35,954 nt of DNA from DASPKW01 sp038244055. Lineage in GTDB: Bacteria > Planctomycetota > Phycisphaerae > Tepidisphaerales > Tepidisphaeraceae. A model generated the notes under the pieces. That model did no database searches and had not been told where the DNA came from. It saw nothing but the letters and a program-made list of their open reading frames with translations. The translations under genes were made by a program, and so were the position numbers. Location: positions 1-35,954 of the forward strand of contig JBBRTW010000011.1 in assembly GCA_038244055.1 (NCBI GenBank), given 5' to 3'. Below are positions 17,449 to 25,431 of this stretch, one piece after another; positions within the stretch are counted from its first letter, which is position 1; each line of letters begins with the position of its first letter.

Positions 17449-18330
17449 ATGATTACTTCCAATGAAACGGATTTTCACGCCTTCTCCGCGGCCAAAGCCA
17501 CCCGCGCCAATGCCTTGTTGCGCGTGGCCTACACGCCCGACAGCGATGATGCCGTCAATTTTTACGCCTGGGAGCACGGCCGGCTCGCGCTGGAGGGCTG
17601 GCAGGCCTCGTTCGAGCGCGACTGCATCATCGCACTCAACCGCGCGGCCCAGCGCGGGCAATACGATGTGGTCTCCATCTCCTCGGCCATCTTCCCGCTG
17701 GTCGCCCACAACTACTGGATCCTGTCCTCGGGCAACAGCATCGGCCGGGGCTACGGTCCCGTGCTGGTGGCGCGCGAGGCGGTTGAGATAGATGCCCTGC
17801 GCGGCAAGCGTATTGCAGTGGGCGGCCTGGTAACCACCGGCAGCGCCCTGGCCTCGATGTATTGCCCGGGGGCCGAGCTTGTGGAAATGCGCTACGATCG
17901 GATCGCCGATGCGGTCCTCGATGGAGCGGTTGATGCCGGTGTCATGATTCACGAAGAGCTCCTCTACTTCGGTGAAAAAGGCCTGGCTCGCGTCTGCGAT
18001 CTCGGCCAGTGCTGGTGCGATGAAACGCGCTTGCCGCTGCCCGTGGGGCTGAATGTGGTCCACAAACGCGTCGGCCGCGAAACGGCGCACGAGATCGCTT
18101 CGCTCTGTCGCCGCTCCCTCCAGTGGGGCTTGGACCACTTCGACGAGGCCCTGGCATTCGCCGGCCAGTTCGGACGCGGTTGCACCACTCGCCATATCGA
18201 GATGTTCAGCAATTCCGACACGCTTTGCATGCCGGCCGATGCTGAAGAGGCATTGGGCGTGATGTTCCACCGGGTCGCCAAGCTCGGTCTCGGGCCGTCC
18301 CTGGATCATTACGAGGTGATCCGTGGTTGA
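17449..18330 (+). CDS. MqnD/MqnA-like protein (menaquinone or solute-binding family)
   Basis: The 293-residue product matches the MqnA/MqnD fold, a periplasmic-binding-protein type II scaffold. It has AYTPDSDDAVNFYAWEHG near the start, ALRGKRIAVGGLVTTGSALA in the middle, the hinge segment DGAVDAGVMIHEELLYFGEKGL, and DETRLPLPVGLNVVHK. MqnD converts cyclic dehypoxanthinyl futalosine to 1,4-dihydroxy-6-naphthoate. No other futalosine-pathway gene is present here, so it may be a diverged paralogue acting on another substrate. I chose ATG 17449, which has AAGGA five bases upstream and no signal peptide, so the protein is cytoplasmic. The aminotransferase gene overlaps its end by 8 bases. Confidence 0.75.
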   Translation: MITSNETDFHAFSAAKATRANALLRVAYTPDSDDAVNFYAWEHGRLALEGWQASFERDCIIALNRAAQRGQYDVVSISSAIFPLVAHNYWILSSGNSIGRGYGPVLVAREAVEIDALRGKRIAVGGLVTTGSALASMYCPGAELVEMRYDRIADAVLDGAVDAGVMIHEELLYFGEKGLARVCDLGQCWCDETRLPLPVGLNVVHKRVGRETAHEIASLCRRSLQWGLDHFDEALAFAGQFGRGCTTRHIEMFSNSDTLCMPADAEEALGVMFHRVAKLGLGPSLDHYEVIRG

Positions 18331-19570
18331 TTTCGGTCAGCCCCCAGCCGGTCCCGATGAACTGCTCCGCCTCAAGCGCCAGTATCTGATTCCCTGCGTA
18401 TATCACTTTTACCGTGAGCCGCCGCAGATCGTCGGCGGCAGCGGATCGTTCCTGTTCGACCATGTCGGCCGGCGCTATCTGGATATGTTCACGGGCGTGA
18501 CCGTGATGAGCGCTGGCCACTGCAACTCGCAAATCATCGAGCCGGCCATCGCGCAAATCCGCCGGTTGCAGCATACCACTTCAATCTACCTGACCGAGCC
18601 CGCGCTGCGCCTGGCCGAGACGCTGGCTCAAATCGCACCCGGTGACCTGCGCCGTAGCTTCTTCTGCGCCAGTGGCAGCGAGGCCGTGGAAGGCGCTATG
18701 CTGCTCGCGGCCCTGCACACTCGGCGGCGCGGAATCGTCGCCATGACGCATGGCCTACACGGCCGAACGCGCTGGGCCATGAACGCCACCGGCCTGGAAA
18801 TGTGGCGGACCGACCCGTTTCCGTTCGAAGAGGTTCATCATCTTCCCTTCGGCGACATCAATGCCCTGAAGCACTATTTCAACGCCGCCGCCATCCCACC
18901 GGCCGCACTCATCGCCGAGCCCATCCAAGGCAACGGTGGCATCATCGTTCCCCCCGCCGACTATTGGCCCGCCGTGCGTGAGCTTTGCAGCCACTATGGC
19001 GTGATGCTTATTCTCGACGAAGTGCAGACTGGCCTGAATCGAACCGGCCGCTGGTTTGCCTGCGAACACTGGGGCATCGCGCCCGACATCCTCGTCGTCA
19101 GCAAGGCTTTGGGGAACGGATTCCCCATCGCCGCTTTCATGACCACCGACATCATCGCCGCCAGCTACACACGTCCCGGCGCCTCCACGTATGGAGGCAA
19201 CCCGGTGTCGGCGACGGCCGCTTTGGCGACATTGCGGTTTCATATCGCGCATGATCTGGGCGGGCGCGCTGAATCAGTCGGCCAATCGCTGCGCGGTCGG
19301 CTCAGCGATGCCGTGGCAGGGCATCGGAACATACAAAAGCCTCGCGGCATGGGAATGATGATCGGCATGGCGTGCCACGATAACGCCGGCGATCCATCGG
19401 CCGACTTGTGCGACCGCCTTCTGGAGCGGCTGAAGGTTAACGGCGTTCTGGCCGGAAAAACCGGCCCCGGCCGCAATGTTGTCACCTTCATGCCCCCGCT
19501 CACTCTGAGCGAACTCGAAGTTGATGAATTCATCCATGCATTTCAGGCCAGTATCGTGGCGGAGACTTGA
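18323..19570 (+). CDS. class III PLP-dependent aminotransferase
   Basis: The 415-residue product is a full-length class III (omega) aminotransferase. It has CASGSEAVEGAMLLA (phosphate-binding region, near 115-130), LDEVQTGLNRTG with Asp232 holding the pyridine nitrogen, SKALGNGFP with Lys261 as the likely Schiff-base lysine, and STYGGNPVSA near the C-terminal half. The family moves amino groups to aldehydes or ketones. Next to an acid-to-aldehyde module, it could aminate the aldehyde. Overall it resembles the AGXT2-like branch, so a general metabolic role is also possible. It starts at GTG 18323, overlapping the previous gene by 8 bases with GAGGTGA upstream, and is followed by an overlapping exporter gene. 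Confidence 0.88.
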   Translation: MVDFGQPPAGPDELLRLKRQYLIPCVYHFYREPPQIVGGSGSFLFDHVGRRYLDMFTGVTVMSAGHCNSQIIEPAIAQIRRLQHTTSIYLTEPALRLAETLAQIAPGDLRRSFFCASGSEAVEGAMLLAALHTRRRGIVAMTHGLHGRTRWAMNATGLEMWRTDPFPFEEVHHLPFGDINALKHYFNAAAIPPAALIAEPIQGNGGIIVPPADYWPAVRELCSHYGVMLILDEVQTGLNRTGRWFACEHWGIAPDILVVSKALGNGFPIAAFMTTDIIAASYTRPGASTYGGNPVSATAALATLRFHIAHDLGGRAESVGQSLRGRLSDAVAGHRNIQKPRGMGMMIGMACHDNAGDPSADLCDRLLERLKVNGVLAGKTGPGRNVVTFMPPLTLSELEVDEFIHAFQASIVAET

Positions 19571-21441
19571 GCACTCGATCTCGTAAACCCCTTTCTGAAG
19601 ATGCCCGGCTGCCAACTCGGGCTCGAAGGCCGGCATCGGGCGTTTCCAACCGTGCAATGAGCTGGGCGGCGTGGCTTGCCACCGCCGCGCTGGCCGCCAT
19701 CGGCCTGCCGCGCTATCACATCAGCAATTCGATGGATGCCTGGATGCCTGAGATCGCCACGGCCGGGCCGTATGCCTCCTACGTCGTCATCGGATTCCCT
19801 GGCGACAGAATCAATTCCATGGCGGTGGCAGCCCGCTTGCGCGCCCTGCCCGCCGTGGCGCTCTGCCTTGATTCGGCCACCGTCCGAGCTGCGCAGCTTG
19901 TCACCGGTGTCAGCGCCGATGACTTTGTCTCAGGGAAAGAGGGCATCTACTCTGGCATCTTCTGCTTCCGCCGGGACGTCGCTACCGATCGGGAGTTGAT
20001 TGAACAAGTGCAGCCCGTCTTAGACGGACTGGGTCCGCGCGAATCATTTGCGCTGGGTGGTCCAGCCGCGTTTCAACAGGCGATGGATCATTGGAGCCAG
20101 GACCGCCTCGGACTCATCCTGGGTGCCATACTCCTTTGCGGCGGGCTGATGCTCTGGGGGATAACCGGCAGCATGAGGATCGCCGTGGTGGCCATGTCCG
20201 CCATCTCTATCAGTCAAATCATTTTCCTGGGCGCGCTGTGCTGGCTGCGCATTCCGATGGATATGTCCCTGGCGCTGGTGCCCCCGATGATGATGGGCAT
20301 GGGATTCTCCTACGCTGCCCATCGCGCCCTCCGCCAGCAGAGTTTCGTAGTGCTGATCGCCTGCGTCGTGGCCGCCGCCGCTGGTATCGCCAGTTTCATC
20401 AGCGCCGATCTGCTCCCGGTTCGGCACTTTGCCATTGCCGGCGTGCCCGGTCTGCTGCTCGTCTGGCTGGCCACCGTCACGCTGGTCCGGCCAGATCGCC
20501 CGGCGCGCCGCCGTCGCATCTCATGGCTGCGCGCGCTCCGCAACCTCTTCCTGTTCGCCTCCGGGCGCTATCGCGGATTGATCATCGCCATTGCGATGGC
20601 CATCACGCTTGCCGGCCTCACCCTCGCCCCGGGACTCCACGTTCAGGCCGATCCGCTGAATTTCTTCCCCAGGACTTCACGCATCGCCCGGGATTTCGAC
20701 ACCCTGAACCAGCGCCTGACCGGCATGCTGCCATCGCAAGTCATCATCCACGGAAGGGCCGATCCGCGCGAAATACTCGGCCAGACTCCTGGCATGCGCA
20801 AGGTCATCGATATCACCGCGCGGACGACCGACGGCCAGGAGCGTACCTATTGGTGCCTCGCCGACAATAACGCCGTCAACACTCTGGCCGATCACGTCCC
20901 CGCATGGAAATCCTGGGCCACCGCGCGCGGATCAACGCTCGAATGGCACGGTGTGGCCGCCCAGATTCATCGTTCCGGCGCGAGCATCCTTCGACTGGCC
21001 GCCGAGTCGCTGCCCTCGATGGCGACCTTGATCGCCCTGATCATCGCGGTTCTGTTGCGCCAGGTACGGGCAATTCTGATCGGCGTCTGGGTTGCACTGG
21101 TGCCCGTAGCGGCGCTGGTGATTGCCGCAACCATCGCCGACTGGGAACTGGGGCCGGTCGCCCTCATGATCGGATCGATCGCCGTTGGCGTCGCCGTGGA
21201 TGATGCCCTGCACCTGCTGACGACATTCCGGCGCCGTCAGTCGATGCAACGCACCCTTATCGAATGCTGGAAACCCTGCGTGGGCAGCTCCCTTGCCGCA
21301 ATGGTTTGCTTCAGTCTGTTCATGCTCAGCCCTTTCGGCCCAACTCGCCAGTTTGGCATTCTCATGTCGCTGGCAACGGGCTTTGCCATGCTTACCAACC
21401 AACTTCTGCTGCCGGCCCTGCTCCGGAAACGAGTCCAATAA
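19567..21441 (+). CDS. RND/MMPL-type exporter
   Basis: The 624-residue product shows the two-fold RND layout: one helix (about 32-48), a periplasmic domain, five helices (about 178-310), one helix (about 338-358), a second periplasmic domain and a final block of helices (about 480-620). IAVGVAVDDALHLLTTFRR in the last block matches the conserved D-D-x-x-H motif of MMPL/HpnN-like transporters, which export lipids or hydrophobic products. At 624 residues it is shorter than typical members (750-900), mainly in the loops. The open frame begins at TTG 19567 overlapping the aminotransferase stop. ATG 19657 is the first ATG but lacks a ribosome site, so the start is uncertain. It probably exports the product of the cluster. 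Confidence 0.82.
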   Translation: MSTRSRKPLSEDARLPTRARRPASGVSNRAMSWAAWLATAALAAIGLPRYHISNSMDAWMPEIATAGPYASYVVIGFPGDRINSMAVAARLRALPAVALCLDSATVRAAQLVTGVSADDFVSGKEGIYSGIFCFRRDVATDRELIEQVQPVLDGLGPRESFALGGPAAFQQAMDHWSQDRLGLILGAILLCGGLMLWGITGSMRIAVVAMSAISISQIIFLGALCWLRIPMDMSLALVPPMMMGMGFSYAAHRALRQQSFVVLIACVVAAAAGIASFISADLLPVRHFAIAGVPGLLLVWLATVTLVRPDRPARRRRISWLRALRNLFLFASGRYRGLIIAIAMAITLAGLTLAPGLHVQADPLNFFPRTSRIARDFDTLNQRLTGMLPSQVIIHGRADPREILGQTPGMRKVIDITARTTDGQERTYWCLADNNAVNTLADHVPAWKSWATARGSTLEWHGVAAQIHRSGASILRLAAESLPSMATLIALIIAVLLRQVRAILIGVWVALVPVAALVIAATIADWELGPVALMIGSIAVGVAVDDALHLLTTFRRRQSMQRTLIECWKPCVGSSLAAMVCFSLFMLSPFGPTRQFGILMSLATGFAMLTNQLLLPALLRKRVQ

Positions 21442-21522
21442 TGCTGATCGGGGAATTATATATTTCGCACGTTGCGCATGCCGATAGTGTGCGTGGGTGA
21501 AGAACTTTTAGGAGTCCAGGTA

Positions 21523-21696
21523 ATGACGATTTCCAGCCTCAATTCGAATGCATACACGCCAGTTCGGCCGAGCGCTTCGCAGAACACCGCCAAACCGCAG
21601 GCAACTGCCCCAAAGGATGCTGATGGCGATTCGGATGGTGACTCGGGCGCGCAGGCCGCCGCCGAACAGCGGGGTGGAATTGATGTGAAGGGGTAG
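21523..21696 (+). CDS. small acidic protein, conserved-looking hypothetical
   Basis: The 57-residue product MTISSLNSNAYTPVRPSA... has a Ser/Asn/Pro-rich start, an acidic core DADGDSDGDSGA and a tail GGIDVKG. The start is fixed by AGGAG nine bases upstream. The layout of a disordered N-terminus, a DGDxDGDSGA core and a terminal G-x-I-D-V/T-K-A/G recalls a family of short bacterial proteins of unknown function. The acidic core has the spacing of a calcium-binding loop (Asp-x-Asp-x-Asp), so metal binding is possible. It lies 81 bases after the exporter stop and may be independently transcribed, since the gap holds an AT-rich stretch (21457-21470). Confidence 0.6.
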   Translation: MTISSLNSNAYTPVRPSASQNTAKPQATAPKDADGDSDGDSGAQAAAEQRGGIDVKG

Positions 21697-21887
21697 CGGC
21701 ATCGTTCGATGCGATGCCCGCGGACTGGCAAGTCATTTCGAATGCACACGGAACATAGGAAATCGGCGATCGGGAAGTCCTATCAAGGTCAAGACGAGCG
21801 GGGCCAAGAGCCGGATGCGATACTTTGTCTGAGCGACAGCAATTTGAACCGGGCAAAGAAACGACCGCTTTCTTCTCGGCCGTAGTT

Positions 21888-22045
21888 TCATTCCGATTTC
21901 AGTAGGCGCAGCGCCGTGGTGGCATCTTCGCCTCCTCCCTCGGTGTGCTTGCCATCGGTCTCCGGGGCATCGAACCAGACGGTCATGACGCCGACGACGC
22001 TCCCCGATGAATCGAGGATCGGTGCCCCGCTGAACCCGCGCAGTT
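21888..22045 (-). pseudogene. C-terminal remnant of a trypsin-like serine protease
   Basis: Read on the minus strand, the frame ending at TGA 21890-21888 encodes LRGFSGAPILDSSGSVVGVM followed by an Asp/Glu/Gly-rich tail and LLKSE. GFSGAPILD is the active-serine motif (G-x-S-G-x-P) of trypsin/DegP-like peptidases. The upstream His and Asp regions are missing: the frame begins inside a join with the ligase remnant near 22041-22050, where the reading frames do not match. Only the last 50 or so residues of the protease survive. Confidence 0.7.
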
Positions 22046-22625
22046 GGCCGCTCGGCCGATGATGTGCGGGCCGGAAGGGCCGACAAACAACCAGTTCAGC
22101 TCGCGTGGAAAGCGCGCCCTGCGTGCGGCGGCAACGAAGGGGGCGACGAATGCCTGCTGAAATTCATCGCGCCGGTGAACGCCGAACTTGGGCCGCCCCA
22201 GCGTGCCGGCGGTCTGGCCGATCATCAGTTCGCAGCGGCGTCCGGCAAGCGATCGCGGGATGAAATCCTCGATCGGTCGTGTCGCCAGAGCCTCTTCGTT
22301 CATGGGGCCCAGCTTCGGCAGGTCGGCGAGCGTGCGAATCTCCGCGCGAGCATCCAGGCCCAGTTCGTCCTGACGCTCCAGCCAATACGGGGCACCGCCT
22401 TGGCGATCAAAGTGAAGCCCCATGATGTGCGCCAGGCGCCGACTCATCGGGTCATGGATGGTTCTAACCGGACCCGCAGGGGACCGCGCGCTGCTTCGGA
22501 GTTGAGTCATCATAGGGCGCAGCATGTTTCGCACCCCATCCACATTGGTCCGCCGGGTCAGCTCGCCAGCGCTGTCATGGAACGACGTGCTGGCGGCGCA
22601 GTGGATGACCAGACGCACCTGAAGG
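22045..22625 (-). pseudogene. deleted duplicate of the reductase and acid-ligase genes
   Basis: Two remnants are joined in one frame. The first (about 22622-22510) is a 34-residue piece, LVIHCAASTSFHDSAGELTR and onward, matching residues 86-118 of the 10683-12170 reductase. Directly after it comes MMTQLRSSARS, matching the start of the ligase at 12167, then about 134 residues that match the first third of that ligase at roughly four of five positions by eye, including GQTAGTLGRPKFG. The copy stops after GPSGPHIIGRAA. The reductase lost everything from residue ~119 onward, and the ligase lost its last 220 residues. The differences are mostly conservative, so the copy had probably been a functional paralogue before decay. 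Confidence 0.85.
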
Positions 22626-22700
22626 CACCGGACCTGGCCGGGCGGGGGCCCGGCGTCCTCACGCCGAACTCCGCAGTCAGCTCCCTCGTTTTTGGCGCTA

Positions 22701-25109
22701 CTATTCCAGCCGCAACACCTGAACGTCCTCGGCCTCGATTCGAATTTCCGCTCGCCCGCCGGTGAATTGAATCGCCCGATCGCCGATCAGCTCCCTGGCC
22801 GTGGATGCCTTCAGCCCTTCGAGCGTCAGCGCGATCGTGCGCGACTGATCGGAATCATTGAACACCGTCAGGTACTGGGTCGCTCCCGTTTTTCCCCATC
22901 GCTCGACGTACACTTTCTCATCCGAACTGCGGGCCAGCGCGATCGGTTGCCACCCGGCCTCGGCGATCTGGCGGCACAGCGGCACATACTTCTTGAACAG
23001 CGGTCGATCGCGATCGTAGAGCTCGGCCCGCGAAAAATAGTGCCCGCGCGAGGCGTCGGGGCTGAAGAATCCGGGAAACATCCCGTAAGCCAGGGCCCGC
23101 TTCATGTACTTCTCCACCAGCGCCGGGCCAAACTGGTCGAAGTTGGTGTTCATCAGGAAACAGTACGGCTTGGCGCCGGTGAGCCATCGGATGGTCATCA
23201 ATTCCGCATCGCTCATCGGGCTCCATTTGCCGTTGCGGTTCCAGTTGGTTTCCGTGCCGTTGACATCGACCAGCGGCACGAGCCAGCAAAAGCGCGAACC
23301 CGCGCCATTGCCCATGGTGAATTTGCCCATGGGCTTGAGATCGTTGCGCAGGGCGCGGGTGTATTCGAAGACGATCAGGCCCTTGTGGATCGCGGGCTGC
23401 CGGGTCGCCGGGTCGAACGTCAGCGGCGTTGTCGCGCCCGCGAAATGCGTGCGATCGAAATCCAGATCATCCGTCACCCAACCCTCGATCGAATCCACAT
23501 ATTCCCCATCCAGTGTGCCTTTGGCACCGGCACCGTAGAGTTTTTCCTTGAGTTGAGGATTCCACTTGTTCTTGAAATCGGTGGACTCGCCCGCGATGCC
23601 CGGCAGGGAGTTCATGCTCCACACGCCCCCGTCGCACCAGGGCTCATCGCGAAGGCGGATGATGGGCTGTCCGCGGGCGTCCTTGAATCCGCTGGTGAAC
23701 AAAGCCCGGGCCTGCGGGTTGTTCTTCTCCGCCAGCGCCTTCGCGTGCGCCAGCGCGGCATCGAATGTTCGCGGCATCCCCTTGGGCATCGTCATCCACC
23801 AGGTCATCGGTTCGGTGTAGCGGAAGGTGATGATGTCGTGGGCATCATCCCACGCAACCTCGTCGTTGCCTTCCTTGAACGCGAAGCCGAAATCCTCCCA
23901 GCCTTTGACTTTGCTGATCGCGTGGAAAGGCATCCACAGCCCCAGCCGCTTGAATCGGTTTTCGAATTGTTCCCGGAAAGCCTTCGCGTTGTATATCTGG
24001 TCGATGGCCGACCGGAGGCCCAATTTCGCGTCGAATTGCAGCGTGTAGAAGTAAACGCTTGTCGATGGCTTCTCGCGGCACAGGGCCAGATCGTAGGCAA
24101 TATAGAGCTCCCGGGTAGCGCCCGCATAGCCCACGCGAAAGATCGCCGGGTGGGCCATGTCGATTCCGATTGCCCTGCCCTGGCGATCGTCCGCCACCGC
24201 CGCGATGGGGAGCCGGCTGATCCGGCCGGAATGATCCAGCCTCCGGTATTCGCGCGACCCCGAAATGGGCTCATCGCGCCGGGGATCGACCAGGTGCCGC
24301 GTTGCCGGAGCGGGCATGGTATAGACCAGCGTGAGGGCTCGATCTTTTCCCGAGGAGTCGGCGACCTGAATCTCGGTGATGTTGCCATCCATCGCCTGCA
24401 TTCTCAGGTTCAAACCCATCGCTTCAAACTGCCCGAGATTGGCCGGGCCGACGGCGCTGGCCTTCACGAAATCGCCATCCGCGCCCACATCGCGCACGAA
24501 CAGCCCGCTCTCCACCTTTCCCGCCACCGGGTCCGCCAGTGTCACCAGCCCATCGAGCAGCCCCGCCGATGCGGGCACCTCCAGTTGCTGGAGCATCGCA
24601 TCCTTGAAGACCGCCTTGCCGCCATGCTTCCGCAGAAGCAGGTTCACGGAAACGGATTTCACCGGCTTCTCCGGCATGATTCGCACTTCCTGCCGCTGCC
24701 AGTCATGCGTGCCCACATCGAAATTGCCCGTGCGCCCCCAGAGATGATCGCCGTCCATATAAACGAGGTCGAGATAGATCGAGTAATCGCCGTTGCGCGA
24801 ACCGCCCACGTTCTCGCATCGGCTCGATGCGCCTGCGACGATCGGCGCGGCAACCTTCTGATTCAGCACGATCGTCTGGCTCGCTCCGCGACTGGCATCG
24901 CCGGCCGGGCCATTGTCGCAGACCATGCCCCCGCCCTCGCGGGCAAAGCCCTTCTCGTAAGCCCGCCAGTTCTTCTCAACCAGGAGATTGGACGCCTTGG
25001 GATCCAGACGAACCAGACGCCGAGTGCCCGGGGCCGAATCGGCACCCTTCGTCGTATTGATGATCGAGACGGACAGGAGGGCGGCGCACAAGATCGAATG
25101 ATATGACAT
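22701..25109 (-). CDS. large secreted protein, probable glycoside-hydrolase-like
   Basis: The 802-residue product starts at ATG 25109 with a signal peptide (MSYHSILCAALLSVSIINTT, cleavage after KGA). An N-terminal beta-sandwich-like region (about 30-300) is followed by a large alpha/beta region with acidic motifs such as GEYVDSIEGW and DLDFDRTHF and aromatic-rich stretches (WWMTMPKGMP, WSMNSLPGIAGE, NRNGKWSPMSD). A final beta domain (about 710-802) ends in VQVLRLE. The layout of sandwich, TIM-barrel-like core and C-terminal sandwich is typical of secreted glycoside hydrolases, but I cannot assign a family or catalytic pair. An in-frame open region continues upstream to 25271 but has no signal or family character. 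It is read towards the pseudogene. Confidence 0.75.
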   Translation of the reverse strand: MSYHSILCAALLSVSIINTTKGADSAPGTRRLVRLDPKASNLLVEKNWRAYEKGFAREGGGMVCDNGPAGDASRGASQTIVLNQKVAAPIVAGASSRCENVGGSRNGDYSIYLDLVYMDGDHLWGRTGNFDVGTHDWQRQEVRIMPEKPVKSVSVNLLLRKHGGKAVFKDAMLQQLEVPASAGLLDGLVTLADPVAGKVESGLFVRDVGADGDFVKASAVGPANLGQFEAMGLNLRMQAMDGNITEIQVADSSGKDRALTLVYTMPAPATRHLVDPRRDEPISGSREYRRLDHSGRISRLPIAAVADDRQGRAIGIDMAHPAIFRVGYAGATRELYIAYDLALCREKPSTSVYFYTLQFDAKLGLRSAIDQIYNAKAFREQFENRFKRLGLWMPFHAISKVKGWEDFGFAFKEGNDEVAWDDAHDIITFRYTEPMTWWMTMPKGMPRTFDAALAHAKALAEKNNPQARALFTSGFKDARGQPIIRLRDEPWCDGGVWSMNSLPGIAGESTDFKNKWNPQLKEKLYGAGAKGTLDGEYVDSIEGWVTDDLDFDRTHFAGATTPLTFDPATRQPAIHKGLIVFEYTRALRNDLKPMGKFTMGNGAGSRFCWLVPLVDVNGTETNWNRNGKWSPMSDAELMTIRWLTGAKPYCFLMNTNFDQFGPALVEKYMKRALAYGMFPGFFSPDASRGHYFSRAELYDRDRPLFKKYVPLCRQIAEAGWQPIALARSSDEKVYVERWGKTGATQYLTVFNDSDQSRTIALTLEGLKASTARELIGDRAIQFTGGRAEIRIEAEDVQVLRLE

Positions 25110-25431
25110 GGTGATGCTCGGTTTAATCCTAAACGGGTTCTCCGGCGGAGGGCAATGGAGCTGCCTGCTGAAGTGGATAGGGTACGCTGCGGTGATCGAC
25201 GATGCGAATCTCCTTGCGAACTTGACGCGGAAGGCGCAGGGCAATTGCATGTGGCATGAAGTGGGCAACAATTGCGGATTTCGGATTGCGGATTGTGGAT
25301 TGAAATGCGGTTTTCAATCCACAATCCGAAATCGATGCGATAGGAGTTACATGCGATTGCCCTGCAATGAATGCCATCTCAGCGCCTCCGACCTACTAAA
25401 AATGGCCGCCCGCGGTTATCGTTGCAAGACG
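25110..25431. other. divergent intergenic region with heptamer repeats
   Basis: No gene is seen between the divergent secreted-protein and endonuclease IV genes. Positions 25269-25335 hold copies of the heptamer CAATCCG in both orientations, including a perfect 17-base-pair inverted repeat. Both promoters should lie here, but I find no strong consensus match. An open frame in phase with endonuclease IV runs through it, but that part does not resemble the family. Confidence 0.6.
25289..25328. repeat. 17-bp perfect inverted repeat made of CAATCCG-type heptamers
   Basis: CGGATTGTGGATTGAAA (25289-25305) is followed after six bases (25306-25311) by its exact reverse complement (25312-25328). Flanking bases 25277-25288 and 25322-25333 offer an alternative pairing. 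The unit is the same heptamer found inside the downstream endonuclease IV gene. Confidence 0.9.

Noticed and set aside
17449..21441. Hopanoid biosynthesis cluster (aminotransferase plus HpnN-like exporter)
   Set aside because: No squalene-hopene cyclase, radical-SAM HpnH or other hopanoid gene is present. The aminotransferase and exporter families are too broad to support it alone.
22692..25106. 804-codon plus-strand open frame
   Set aside because: It mirrors the secreted 802-residue protein almost exactly. The minus-strand product has a signal peptide and domain-like composition, while this one has none.
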